From NCBI RefSeq assembly GCF_000935025.1, contig NZ_CP010836.1, positions 4,278,001 through 4,342,000 on the forward strand: DNA of 64,000 nt, read 5' to 3'. The stretch's first letter is position 1. Each line of letters opens with the position of its first letter. The notes under the pieces are model-generated. The model worked only from the letters and a program-made list of their open reading frames with translations, made no database searches and was not told the origin of the DNA. Source of the stretch: Sphingomonas hengshuiensis. GTDB lineage: Bacteria; Pseudomonadota; Alphaproteobacteria; Sphingomonadales; Sphingomonadaceae. Positions 17,555 to 25,828 of this stretch are shown one piece after another. The position numbers and the translations under genes are program-made.

Positions 17555-18634
17555 ATGGTGGATTCGACACGGGGGCCGCTGACGGGGGTGCGAATCGTCG
17601 AGTTCGATACGCCCGGCCCGGTCTCGCTCGCCTGCATGCTGCTTGCGGACATGGGCTGCGACGTCATCCGCATTCGCCGCGACGGCCCCGATTCGGGGGC
17701 GGTGGCGCCGATCCTGTATCGCGGGCGCAGCGACGTCACGCTCGATCTGACCAGCGTCGCGGACCGCGAACAGGCGCTCGCGCTGGTCGCGCAGGCCGAT
17801 GGCGTGGTCGAGGGATTCCGCATCGGGGTCGCCGAACAGCTCGGGCTCGACCCGGCGCGCTGCCTCGCCGCCAACCCGCGACTGGTTTATGGCCGCACCA
17901 GCGGCTGGGGACGCGACGGGCCGCTCGCGGGCACCCCCGGCAACGATATCAACCATCTGGCGCTGTCGGGGGCATTGCACGCGATCGGGACCCCGGCGTC
18001 GCCGGTGCCGCCGCTCAACCTGATCGGCGAATATGCCGGCGGGGCGATGTTCCTCGCGCTCGGGATGGTCGCGGGCATCCTCGCGGCACAGGCGACGGGA
18101 CGCGGCCAGGTGATCGAGGCGGCGCAGATCGACGGCGCGGCGGCGCTGATGACGCTCTATTACGCGCTGCACGGCGCGGGGCGCTGGGCCGATGCGCGCG
18201 GCGCGAACCTGATTGACGGCGGGGCGCCCTTTTATCGCTGCTACGCCTGTGCCGATGGGCGGCATGTCGCGGTGGGCGCGCTGGAGCCGCATGCTTATGC
18301 CGCGCTGTGCAACGGGCTCGGCATCGACCCTGCCCGGTTCGAGCAATATGACCGCGCCGCGTGGCACGACATGGCAACGGCATTTTCCGAAGGCTTCGCC
18401 ACGCGCGGGCGCGACGAATGGGCCGCGCATTTCGGGCAAGGCGAGGCGTGCGTGACCCCCGTGCTCTCGCTGGCCGAAGCCCCGCTCCATCCGCATAATC
18501 GCGCCCGCGAGACCTTTGCAGCGCCCACCGGACGGATGCAGCCCATGCCCGCCCCGCGCTTTTCGTCGGCGGCGGGCGGCGTCCCCACCGGCGAGACGAC
18601 GAGCGTCGAGGCCGTGCTCGCCCGCTGGGGCTAG
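17555..18634 (+). CDS. CaiB/BaiF-family CoA-transferase (alpha-methylacyl-CoA racemase-like)
   Basis: A 359-aa family III CoA-transferase/racemase. It has LTGVRIVEFDTPGPVSLACMLLADMG at the N-terminus, the GWGRDGPLAGTPGNDINHLALSG segment (the equivalent of the racemase GHDINY motif) and LIGEYAGGAMFLALGMVAG. These fit the alpha-methylacyl-CoA racemase branch, which epimerises 2-methyl-branched acyl-CoAs. I chose the ATG at 17555 because GGGG precedes it and the family start follows at once; the frame is open back to 17507. It ends one base from the convergent fliS stop. Confidence 0.88.
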   Translation: MVDSTRGPLTGVRIVEFDTPGPVSLACMLLADMGCDVIRIRRDGPDSGAVAPILYRGRSDVTLDLTSVADREQALALVAQADGVVEGFRIGVAEQLGLDPARCLAANPRLVYGRTSGWGRDGPLAGTPGNDINHLALSGALHAIGTPASPVPPLNLIGEYAGGAMFLALGMVAGILAAQATGRGQVIEAAQIDGAAALMTLYYALHGAGRWADARGANLIDGGAPFYRCYACADGRHVAVGALEPHAYAALCNGLGIDPARFEQYDRAAWHDMATAFSEGFATRGRDEWAAHFGQGEACVTPVLSLAEAPLHPHNRARETFAAPTGRMQPMPAPRFSSAAGGVPTGETTSVEAVLARWG

Positions 18635-18635
18635 C

Positions 18636-19034
18636 CTAGCCGCGCAGCTGTGCCCAGGCGCCGGCGATCTCGTCCAGGCTCGTTGCGGCGTCGCGGAAGG
18701 GCTGGGGGTCGGTGCCCAGGCTGGCGCGGACCACGTCCTGCCGCAGCCCATGGTAGAAGGTCGCCAGCGTCCGAGACACCGCCCCGCCACGCTCGAAATC
18801 CAGCCCCGCCTCGAGCGCGAACAGCACCGAGGTTGCACGCGCGATGCGCTCGCTCTTGACCGCAAACTGGCGCTTCTCGGTGGCCCAGGCGGCTGCGCGC
18901 AACGCCGCAGCGCCCTCCTCGTACAGCAGCCCGACCAACGCATGCGGATCGCTGGCAGCCGTGCGCCCGGCGATGTCGATGCGGCGATAGGTAGCGGCAG
19001 GGTTGCCCGCCAGTGTCGAGGCGTAGCGAGTCAT
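18636..19034 (-). CDS. fliS: Flagellar export chaperone FliS
   Basis: A 132-aa helical cytosolic chaperone that binds the C-terminus of flagellin and keeps it from polymerising before export. The segment DPHALVGLLYEEGAAALRAA is the typical FliS second helix, and FYHGLRQDVVRASLG is near the C-terminus. It directly follows fliD (stop and start share one base), the usual fliD-fliS pairing, and should be transcribed with it from the sigma-28 promoter upstream of fliD. Confidence 0.9.
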   Translation of the reverse strand: MTRYASTLAGNPAATYRRIDIAGRTAASDPHALVGLLYEEGAAALRAAAWATEKRQFAVKSERIARATSVLFALEAGLDFERGGAVSRTLATFYHGLRQDVVRASLGTDPQPFRDAATSLDEIAGAWAQLRG

Positions 19035-20440
19035 CAGTCGTCCGAGTTCCAGGCGTCAACCTGCTGGGTCAGATAGTCCTGGGTGGATTTATACGCCGCG
19101 ACCTTCGCATCCATTGCGCCATATTGCTGGGTCAAGCGCGTCCGCATCGTCTCGGTCGCAGTCGCGATCTCGTCCTTTGTTTCGGCGATCGCCGTCTGCG
19201 CCTTGGTATATTTGGCTTCGCTGGCCCCCAGCCCGGTCGTCGTGCTGGTCGCCGCGGTCGTGATCGCCGCCAGCGCTTTCGAAAGCCCCGCGCCCGAGGC
19301 GAAGATCGCCTCGACATTCTGCGGATAGGTGGCGAGCACCTTGGAAACGCGCGTATCGTCGACCTTCAGCGTGCCGTCCCGCTGCGTCGCGATGCCCAGA
19401 TCGGCAAGCGTGCTGGGCGAGCCCGACTCCGCATCGGGCACCAGCGCGGTCAGCATCAGCGACCGGAGCTGGCGCAGCACGTCCTTTGCCGCAGGATCGC
19501 TGCGCAGCGTGCCATCCTTGGCGTCGACCGCGTCGCTGAACGACGTGACCAGGTCGTTATAGGTCGTGACGAAGCTGCTTATCGTGCTGGTGAGCGTCGC
19601 CGTGGGGAAGGTCGACCCGATCGTGACCTTCGTGCCCTCGGATGCGGAGATGAGGTCGACCTTCACGCCATCGAACAGGCCATAGACCGTGTTGGTCGGG
19701 TAGCTGAGCTCGACGCCGTCGCTGACGACAATGGCGTTCTGCGCGGCGGTGCTGATCGTCGATCCGGTGGCCGTGCGCCCGATGTCGAGCGCGGCGAGAT
19801 CGCCAGTGCCGACCAGTTCGAACGCCTGCGACTTGCCCGTCGCGCCCTTCACCACCAGCCGCGCGCCGTTGGTGTCGCTCACCACCGACGCGGTCACGCC
19901 GGCCTTGGCGGCGTTGATCGCGCTCGCGATGCCCGACAGCGACGCATTGGACGAATCGATCGTGATCTCGACCGGGCTGCCGCCACCCGCGGTGAAATCG
20001 GTCATCGCGCCGCCCTCGACGGTCGCGGTGCCGAAGGTGAGCGTCAGCGTGCCCGTGCCGACGCTGGTCGTCGATCCGCCCGCAAAGGCCGCGCTGCTCG
20101 CGACCTGCGCCTGCGCGCGCTGGCGCACCTCGAGCGTTCCCGAGAGCCCGGTCAGGTCCGCGCCCGCAAGCCGCGTCACCGCGACGACGCTGGTGTTCGA
20201 GCTGCTCGGTTGCGTCGCCAGCGTGCCGCCTGCGGTGAGCGACGTCAGCGCGGTCGAGAAATCGCTGATGCTGCTCTTGAGCTCGGAGACCTTGGAGATC
20301 TGGGCGGTGAGCGTCTCGGTCTTCTTGGTCACCGCATTGTTCTTGGCTTCGAACGAAGCCTCGACCAGCGAGTTGACGAGCGCGGTTATGTCGATCCCCG
20401 ACCCGGTCCCCAATGTCTTCGCAATCGATTCGATGGCCAT
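19034..20440 (-). CDS. fliD: Flagellar filament cap FliD (HAP2)
   Basis: A 468-aa exported protein that caps the filament and helps flagellin fold into place. The N-terminus MAIESIAKTLGTGSGIDITALVNSLVEA is the conserved FliD start (TGSGIDI). The middle is Thr/Ser/Ala-rich, and the C-terminal region (LTQQYGAMDAKVAAYKST) matches the FliD_C end. The ATG at 20440 is chosen for that motif; open sequence further upstream overlaps flhB. A sigma-28 promoter lies 20 bp upstream, across the flhB stop codon. Confidence 0.97.
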   Translation of the reverse strand: MAIESIAKTLGTGSGIDITALVNSLVEASFEAKNNAVTKKTETLTAQISKVSELKSSISDFSTALTSLTAGGTLATQPSSSNTSVVAVTRLAGADLTGLSGTLEVRQRAQAQVASSAAFAGGSTTSVGTGTLTLTFGTATVEGGAMTDFTAGGGSPVEITIDSSNASLSGIASAINAAKAGVTASVVSDTNGARLVVKGATGKSQAFELVGTGDLAALDIGRTATGSTISTAAQNAIVVSDGVELSYPTNTVYGLFDGVKVDLISASEGTKVTIGSTFPTATLTSTISSFVTTYNDLVTSFSDAVDAKDGTLRSDPAAKDVLRQLRSLMLTALVPDAESGSPSTLADLGIATQRDGTLKVDDTRVSKVLATYPQNVEAIFASGAGLSKALAAITTAATSTTTGLGASEAKYTKAQTAIAETKDEIATATETMRTRLTQQYGAMDAKVAAYKSTQDYLTQQVDAWNSDD

Positions 20441-20459
20441 GAAAATTCCCCTGATCCGA

Positions 20460-20486
20460 TAAGCGACCGCGCGGCGGCGCGCTTTA
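20460..20486 (-). promoter_or_regulatory. Sigma-28 (FliA) promoter of fliD-fliS
   Basis: Minus strand: TAAAGCGC (20486-20479), 11-nt spacer, GTCGCTTA (20467-20460). It matches the FliA consensus TAAAG-N14-GCCG layout and the spacing of the fliC and flgM promoters in this window. The first three bases are the flhB stop codon TAA. Confidence 0.7.
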
Positions 20487-21623
20487 GGCCGGCTGGCCGA
20501 TTTTGCGGCCGTTTTCGTCGAACAATGCCGTCTCCGGCACGCGCACCGACGGCGCTGCGGCGGCGCCGGCGCCCGCATTCACGCCGAACACGAAGGCGAG
20601 CACCGTCGCGATCGCGAGGTACAGGTCGTCGCGCACCTCCTGATTCTCGCGGCTGGTGTAATAGACGGCACGCGCCAGGCTCGGATATTCGAGCACCGGC
20701 ACGTCCAGCTCGGCGGCCAGTTCGCGGATCGCCAGCGCAGTCGCCCCGCGCCCCTTCGCCACCACCACCGGCACCTTGTCGCGGCCCTGGTCGTAGCGCA
20801 GCGCCACCGCGAAATGGGTCGGGTTGGTGAGCACGACCTGCGCGGTCGCCACGGTCTTGCGGAAGCCGCCCTTCAATATCTCGCGCTGGCGCTGGCGCAG
20901 CATCCCCTTCAGCTCGGGCGAGCCTTCGGTTTCCTTGTGCTCGTCCTTCACTTCCTGTTTCGACATGCGCAGTTGCTGGAGGTGGCGCAGGATCTGGATC
21001 GGCAGGTCGACGCCCGCGATCAGCACCAGCCCCGATGCCATGACGAATAACAGGGTCACGAACTGGCTGCCCATCGCGCCGACCGCGCCGTTGAGGTCCG
21101 CCGAGACGAGCCCCATCGCGCGCTGCGTCATCGACCATAGCATCCACGCGCCGATCGCGCCGAGCAGCACGACCTTGAGCAGCGACTTGCCCAGCTCGAT
21201 CAGCCCGGTGGGGCCGAACATCCGCTTCAGCCCGGCGCCGGGATTGATCCGCGAGCCCTTGGGCGCGAACGACTTGCTGTTCCAGCCGAACGATCCGAGC
21301 GCCGCCTGGCTGGCGATCGTGGCGATCATCGCCCACACGAACAGACTGATCAGCGCCGGGGCGAGCTTCCACCCGGCCGAGGCCAGCGGGCGCCAGGGTT
21401 CGAAATCCTCGACGTCGCGCAGATCGAACGAGAAGCTGGCGATCATCACTGCCTTGCACGCCGCGATCAGCGAAGGGCCGAAAAACGCCATCCATGCGCA
21501 CCCCGCCAGGATGACCAGCGCAGTGCCGAAATCCTTCGACTTGAGAAGCTGGCCGTCCTCTACCGCCTTGCGCTTGCGCTTGGGGGTTGGGGCTTCGGTC
21601 TTTTCGCCGGCGCTCTCCGACAT
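20484..21623 (-). CDS. flhB: Flagellar export gate protein FlhB
   Basis: A 379-aa inner-membrane protein of the flagellar type III export apparatus, with four membrane helices in residues ~30-210 and a cytosolic C-domain. The autocleavage motif Asn-Pro-Thr-His is at residues 267-270; cleavage switches export from rod/hook to filament proteins. The N-terminus EKTEAPTPKRKRKAVEDGQ is the standard FlhB start. Its start codon shares one base with the fliR stop, so it belongs to the fliK-flhB operon. The C-terminal tail beyond ~350 is Ala-rich and not conserved. Confidence 0.98.
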   Translation of the reverse strand: MSESAGEKTEAPTPKRKRKAVEDGQLLKSKDFGTALVILAGCAWMAFFGPSLIAACKAVMIASFSFDLRDVEDFEPWRPLASAGWKLAPALISLFVWAMIATIASQAALGSFGWNSKSFAPKGSRINPGAGLKRMFGPTGLIELGKSLLKVVLLGAIGAWMLWSMTQRAMGLVSADLNGAVGAMGSQFVTLLFVMASGLVLIAGVDLPIQILRHLQQLRMSKQEVKDEHKETEGSPELKGMLRQRQREILKGGFRKTVATAQVVLTNPTHFAVALRYDQGRDKVPVVVAKGRGATALAIRELAAELDVPVLEYPSLARAVYYTSRENQEVRDDLYLAIATVLAFVFGVNAGAGAAAAPSVRVPETALFDENGRKIGQPA

Positions 21624-22390
21624 CAGCCGAGCACCAGCCGGGGCACCGCATCGAGACTTTCTCGAATGATTACAAGTAGATAGTCACCCATCGCTGGCAG
21701 CGCGAGCAGGATCGCGACGACCCCCATCGCCAGGCTCGCGGGGAGGCCGACCGCGAACAGATTGAGCGCGGGCGCGGCGCGGCTGAGCATCCCCACTACG
21801 ATGTTGAGGCACAGCAGCAGGAAGCCGACCGGCAGCGCGAGCAGCAACCCGGCGAGAAACGCATAGCCGCCGAACAGCGCGATGCCGAGCAGCCGCTGCG
21901 GCGCGATCCAGTCTCCCGGCGGCATCACCTCATAGCTGCGCATCACCAGATCGACGAGGACGAGATGCCCGTCCACCGCGAGGAACAGCAAGGTGAGCAG
22001 CAGCGACAGGAACTGGCCGAGCGCCGGGCTGCTATGCCCGCTCGCCGGATCGACGGCATTGGCGAAGCCCAGCCCCATCGACATGCCGATGACCTCGCTG
22101 GCGATCAGCGGGGCTGCGAACGCGATCTGGAGCACGAAGCCGAGCGCGAGCCCGATCAGTGCCTCTGCCCCGACCGCGACGAAGGTGTTGACTGCGAAAA
22201 TCTGGGGCGGGGGGACGATGTGGGCGGCGTTGACCACCAGCACCCCGATCGCCCCGGTCAGCGCGATCCGCGCGGGCAGCGGGATGGCGACCGCGCTGAA
22301 CACCGGCGCCGCGAGGAACGCCGCGCCCACACGCACCATCGCGAACAGCAATGCCCAGAGCTGCGGCTCGATCGAGAGGCCGAAGCCCAT
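21623..22390 (-). CDS. fliR: Flagellar export gate protein FliR
   Basis: A 255-aa polytopic membrane protein of the FliPQR export channel. It starts MGFGLSIEPQLWALLFAMVR and has FILxIGFAAP-like and IGMSMGLGFANAVDP segments, typical of FliR. I chose the ATG at 22390, preceded by GAGAGGG; the longer frame upstream runs through a palindromic repeat and is not conserved. It is separated from fliQ by a 202-bp repeat element, unlike the rest of this tightly packed operon. Confidence 0.96.
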   Translation of the reverse strand: MGFGLSIEPQLWALLFAMVRVGAAFLAAPVFSAVAIPLPARIALTGAIGVLVVNAAHIVPPPQIFAVNTFVAVGAEALIGLALGFVLQIAFAAPLIASEVIGMSMGLGFANAVDPASGHSSPALGQFLSLLLTLLFLAVDGHLVLVDLVMRSYEVMPPGDWIAPQRLLGIALFGGYAFLAGLLLALPVGFLLLCLNIVVGMLSRAAPALNLFAVGLPASLAMGVVAILLALPAMGDYLLVIIRESLDAVPRLVLG

Positions 22391-22396
22391 CAAAAT

Positions 22397-22588
22397 CCCT
22401 CTCCCATCGGGAGAGGGAGGGAGCCGCCAAAGGCGGCGGAAGGGTGAGGGCAGGATGAGACAAACACCCTCACCCTCCCACTCGGCTGCGCCGAGCGGGC
22501 CCAGTTTCGGGTCAGCAACGCCCCGCGTTGCTGAGGCCATGCTGGGGGCATGGCCGACCCGAAACTCTCTCCCGCTGGGAGAGGGCAA
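22397..22588. repeat. Composite palindromic repeat inside the fliQ-fliR gap
   Basis: A string of perfect inverted repeats fills the gap: CCCTCTCCC/GGGAGAGGG (22397-22417), GCCGCC/GGCGGC (22423-22437), AGGGTGAGGG/CCCTCACCCT (22441-22476), CTCGG/CCGAG, then a three-way fold with outer stem AGTTTCGGGTC/GACCCGAAACT (22503-22566) enclosing arms AGCAACGC/GCGTTGCT and GGCCATGC/GCATGGCC, and finally CTCTCCC/GGGAGAG near 22567-22585. The left and right ends carry the same CTCTCCC palindrome. It looks like a mobile or amplified extragenic repeat, and it is transcribed within the flagellar operon. Confidence 0.85.
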
Positions 22589-22592
22589 ATTG

Positions 22593-22862
22593 TCACTTCA
22601 CCAGGTCCGGGATGCGCTCGAAAATGCTCGTCGTGAAATCGCCGAGCAGCCCCAGGATCATGCCGCCGAAGATCACCAGGCTGACCCCCACGACGATCAG
22701 CTTGGGGACGAAGGTGAGCGTCTGTTCCTGGATCGAGGTCGCGGCCTGGACCATGCCGAGGATCAGCCCCGCGAGCAGCGCGGGGATCAGGATCGGCGCC
22801 GATGCCAGCGCGAGCACCCACATCGCTTCGCGCGCTACTGTCAGGAAATAATCGGCGTCCAT
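22593..22862 (-). CDS. fliQ: Flagellar export gate protein FliQ
   Basis: An 89-aa two-helix membrane protein of the FliPQR channel. It starts MDADYFLTVAREAMWVLALAS and has QAATSIQEQTLTFVPKL, the hallmark of FliQ. It lies 3 bp downstream of fliP. Length is normal. Confidence 0.97.
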   Translation of the reverse strand: MDADYFLTVAREAMWVLALASAPILIPALLAGLILGMVQAATSIQEQTLTFVPKLIVVGVSLVIFGGMILGLLGDFTTSIFERIPDLVK

Positions 22863-22865
22863 CGC

Positions 22866-23690
22866 TTAGCTCGCAAAGCTGGAGGCAAGGCTGCCCATCG
22901 TCAGCGCCCATCCGTCGACCAGCACGAACAGCAGCAGCTTGAACGGCAATGAGATGATCGTCGGCGACATCATCATCATGCCGAGGCTCATCAGCACGGT
23001 GGCGACGACGAGGTCGATGACGAGGAAGGGCAGGAAGATCAGGAACCCGATCTGGAACGCGGTCTTCAGCTCGCTGGTGACAAAGGCGGGGAGCAGGACC
23101 GAGAAGGGCACGTCGTCGGGGCTGGCATAGGGGCCGCTCTTGGCCATGTCGGCGAACATCTTCACGTCGCGGTTGCGGGTCTGCTTGATCATGAAGCCGT
23201 GGAGCGCGGTGCCGGTGCCCGAAATCATCTGGGTCGCGGTGATCCGCCCTTCCGCATAGGGCTGGATCGCCGTCACGTTCGCCTGGTTCACCACCGGCGC
23301 CATCACGAAGAAGCTGAGGAACAGCGACAGCCCGATCAGCACCTGGTTGGGCGGGGTCTGTTGCAGTCCCAGCGCCTGGCGCAACAGCGACAGCACGATG
23401 ATGATGCGGGTGAAGCTGGTCATCATCAGCACGATGCCGGGCAGGACCGACAACAGCCCCATGATGATCAGCACCTGGAGCGACAGGCTGAGCGGCGCAT
23501 TGCCGCCGCCCAGATCGCCCAGCGCGCGATCGACCGCGTCGCCCATACCCGGCGTGGCCGCCGGGGCGGGTAGCGGGGCGCCCTGTGCAAAGGCAGGGCC
23601 TGCGAACAGGATCAGAAAGCCGAGCAGCGCGACGAACAGCGCGGCGCGCGTGCCGATCGTGCGCGGGGCCGGAAGCAGCACGCGCATCAC
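22866..23690 (-). CDS. fliP: Flagellar export gate protein FliP
   Basis: A 274-aa core protein of the export channel, made with a cleavable signal (FLILFAGPAFAQG) as in other bacteria. Family motifs: LSLQVLIIMGLLSVLPGIVLMMTSFTRI, RQALGLQQTPPNQVL and FQIGFLIFLPFLVIDLVVA, each given here as the recognisable core. The start overlaps the fliO stop by 4 bp. It assembles with FliQ and FliR in the basal-body C-ring space. Confidence 0.98.
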   Translation of the reverse strand: MMRVLLPAPRTIGTRAALFVALLGFLILFAGPAFAQGAPLPAPAATPGMGDAVDRALGDLGGGNAPLSLSLQVLIIMGLLSVLPGIVLMMTSFTRIIIVLSLLRQALGLQQTPPNQVLIGLSLFLSFFVMAPVVNQANVTAIQPYAEGRITATQMISGTGTALHGFMIKQTRNRDVKMFADMAKSGPYASPDDVPFSVLLPAFVTSELKTAFQIGFLIFLPFLVIDLVVATVLMSLGMMMMSPTIISLPFKLLLFVLVDGWALTMGSLASSFAS

Positions 23691-23941
23691 CGCGCCGCCT
23701 TATCCACCAGCGTCACCCCGGTCCGGCTGACCGACAGGAGCAGCTTCGCACCCTCGAACTCCACGACCGCGAGGCGCAGGCCGGGGGCGAGCATCATCGT
23801 CTCCTTGACCTGCACCAACCGCTCGCCCTGCTGCCGGGGCAGCCGTGCCTCCAACTTGCGCCACGCATAGAGGCAGCCGATCAGCAGCCCGCAGACCAGA
23901 GGCAGCAGGATCACCAGCTTTAGGATATACGACCACATCAT
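23687..23941 (-). CDS. fliO: Flagellar assembly protein FliO
   Basis: An 84-aa protein with one N-terminal membrane helix (WSYILKLVILLPLVCGLLIG) and a short cytosolic beta domain (VQVKETMMLAPGLRLAVVEF, LLLSVSRTGVTLV) typical of FliO. FliO aids assembly of the FliP ring. The first of two adjacent ATGs at 23941 overlaps the fliN stop (ATGA). Position between fliN and fliP confirms the call. Confidence 0.9.
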   Translation of the reverse strand: MMWSYILKLVILLPLVCGLLIGCLYAWRKLEARLPRQQGERLVQVKETMMLAPGLRLAVVEFEGAKLLLSVSRTGVTLVDKAAR

Positions 23942-24237
23942 GCGCGTGCGGCCCGCTTGTCGGGGCTGACCAGCTCGGTCATGCGCACGCCGAATTTCTC
24001 GCCCACCGTCACCACTTCGCCGCGGCCGATCAGCGTGCCGTTGACGAACACGTCGAGCAGCTCGTTGGCGTCGCGGTCCAGCTCGATCACGCTCGTCTCG
24101 CCCAGCGCGAGCAGCTCGCGCAGGCTGAGCGACGTCGAGCCGATCTCGACCGTCAGCTTGACGTCGACATCCTGGAGCAGCCGGAAATTGGCGGCGAGCG
24201 CGGAATCGATCGGGAAACCCCCGGTCATCTCGGTCAT
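23938..24237 (-). CDS. fliN: Flagellar motor switch protein FliN
   Basis: A 99-aa C-ring protein made almost wholly of a SpoA domain: LLQDVDVKLTVEIG, LRELLALGETSVIELDR, then GRGEVVTVGEKFGVRMTEL. It lacks the long acidic N-terminal extension of some FliN. With FliM and FliG it sets rotation direction. The start overlaps the fliM stop by 4 bp. Confidence 0.97.
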   Translation of the reverse strand: MTEMTGGFPIDSALAANFRLLQDVDVKLTVEIGSTSLSLRELLALGETSVIELDRDANELLDVFVNGTLIGRGEVVTVGEKFGVRMTELVSPDKRAARA

Positions 24238-25178
24238 CGGAAATCCTCTTCGGTAAGCGGTTCGAGGCTGGTGAGGCGCACCGCCGCACGGCCATTGGCA
24301 GTGCCGACCAGCCCGGTGCCGAGGCGGCGCGACGCCACCATCACCGGGACTTCGGCACCGAATTCGATCGGGATCACGTCGCCCGCCTTGAGCTCGAGCA
24401 GGCGGCCCAGCGACAGCACCGGCTCGGCCAGTACCGAGCGGACCGGCAGCCGCACGTTCATCACCGCGCGGGTCAGCCCGGTGCGCCAGCGCGGCTCGAC
24501 ATCCTCGGCGACGCCATGGACCTTGACGGTGAGCGCGGCGCCATGCGGCTTGAGCGCAGCCATGGGATAGAGGATGTCGACGAAGCGCGGCTTGGCATCA
24601 CCCTGCGCCATGCCGAAGCGCGTCACGACGACGGGATCGTCGCCGCCCAGTTCGGGCTGTGCCGCGATGTTTGCCTCGACGGCGCGAAAGCCGATGCGGA
24701 CCAGCGGTTCCCAGGCGGCATCGAGCGGGGCGACGAGCCCCTGGCCCAGCCGGGCGACCAGCGCCTCTGCCGCCGGCGTGAATTCCTCGGGCATCTGCGC
24801 CGGTGCCTCGCCCTCACCGCCGAAAAAGGCGTCGAGCATTTCCAGCACCAGCCGCGCGTCGAGCACCAATTGCGCCTTGCTCCGCGCGCTGCCCATCGCC
24901 AGCGGCTGCCACGCCGTAAGCCCGGCGCCGCGCTCGGCCTTGTAATCCGCGAAACGCTCGACGGTGAGCGGTTCGGCCCAGACGCGCAGGTCGCAGCGCA
25001 GCATCGCCTCGAACACGCCCTTCAGCGACTTGGCCAGCCGCGCGCTCAGATGCTGGAGCGTGACGAGGTCGCCGAACGGATTCGGGTTCGCCGCGCCCAG
25101 CGCCGGCGCGTGTTCCGCGCCGGCCCGGGGGCGTTCCCGCCGTTCGGCAGCCGGAGTGTCTGAAGGGCTGTTAACCAT
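24234..25178 (-). CDS. fliM: Flagellar motor switch protein FliM
   Basis: A 314-aa C-ring protein. Residues ~45-220 form the CheC-like middle domain (DLVTLQHLSARLAKSL, ALVARLGQGLVAPLDAAW) and the last ~75 residues a SpoA domain (RLLELKAGDVIPIEFGAEVPVM). The extreme N-terminus, where CheY-P usually binds, is short and the usual LSQxEIDALL motif is not evident. The gene lies 6 bp after fliL. Confidence 0.95.
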   Translation of the reverse strand: MVNSPSDTPAAERRERPRAGAEHAPALGAANPNPFGDLVTLQHLSARLAKSLKGVFEAMLRCDLRVWAEPLTVERFADYKAERGAGLTAWQPLAMGSARSKAQLVLDARLVLEMLDAFFGGEGEAPAQMPEEFTPAAEALVARLGQGLVAPLDAAWEPLVRIGFRAVEANIAAQPELGGDDPVVVTRFGMAQGDAKPRFVDILYPMAALKPHGAALTVKVHGVAEDVEPRWRTGLTRAVMNVRLPVRSVLAEPVLSLGRLLELKAGDVIPIEFGAEVPVMVASRRLGTGLVGTANGRAAVRLTSLEPLTEEDFR

Positions 25179-25184
25179 GCCCGT

Positions 25185-25811
25185 TCACTGAACGATAAAA
25201 TTGGTAAAATAGACGTTACTAACCCCGCCAAAGCCTTCCTTTTCCTTCAGAACGGCGTTGATCGCCTTGACCAGCCGATCCTGGATGTGGCGCTTGCCCT
25301 CGGCGGTGAACACCTCCTCCTCGGAGGTTTCGCCCAGCGCCATCAGCACCTGCGACCGGATCGCGATCTCGTGCGTCTTGATGTTCTCGAGCACCCGCTG
25401 GTCATACGGCGTCGACACCGCGACCCCGACCTGGATGAAATGGACGCTGCCCTGGAGGTTCGACGTGAACTCCTTTTCCAGCGGGTAATAGCTGGACGCA
25501 TATTTGTCGCCGCCTTCGCCCGCAGGCGTCGGCTTGCCGCCCTCCCCCGCTGCGGGAGCCGCTTCGCCATGTTCGCCGCCCTCGCCTTCGCCGCCGCCGG
25601 CCAGCGTCGCGCGCTTCTCCTCGCTCTTGGGGACAAGCTTGGGCGTGTCGTCGGCTTCGGCATGGGGGGCGGCGTTGAACCAGCCCGCCTGCATCGCATA
25701 AACGGCGCCGCCGCCGCCAGCGGCCAGCGCCAGCACGGGCAGCCCGATCAGCAGGAGCAGCTTGCCCTTCTTCTTCGGGGCGGCGGTCTTTTCGTCCTTG
25801 GTATCGGCCAT
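25185..25811 (-). CDS. fliL: Flagellar stator-associated protein FliL
   Basis: A 208-aa protein with one membrane helix (LLLLIGLPVLALAAGGGGAVYAM, residues ~18-40 by core), a Glu/Gly/Ala-rich linker of about 60 residues, then the periplasmic FliL domain (KYASSYYPLEKEFTSNLQ, RVLENIKTHEIAIRSQVLMA, VYFTNFIVQ at the end). FliL rings surround stators and raise motor torque. It sits between fliK and fliM, the usual place. Confidence 0.93.
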   Translation of the reverse strand: MADTKDEKTAAPKKKGKLLLLIGLPVLALAAGGGGAVYAMQAGWFNAAPHAEADDTPKLVPKSEEKRATLAGGGEGEGGEHGEAAPAAGEGGKPTPAGEGGDKYASSYYPLEKEFTSNLQGSVHFIQVGVAVSTPYDQRVLENIKTHEIAIRSQVLMALGETSEEEVFTAEGKRHIQDRLVKAINAVLKEKEGFGGVSNVYFTNFIVQ

Positions 25812-25828
25812 GATGGTCTCCCTAGATC

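Noticed and set aside
22390..22588. N-terminal extension of fliR through the palindromic repeat
   Set aside because: The extension has no similarity to FliR; the repeat explains the sequence, and a proper start with a ribosome-binding site lies at 22390.
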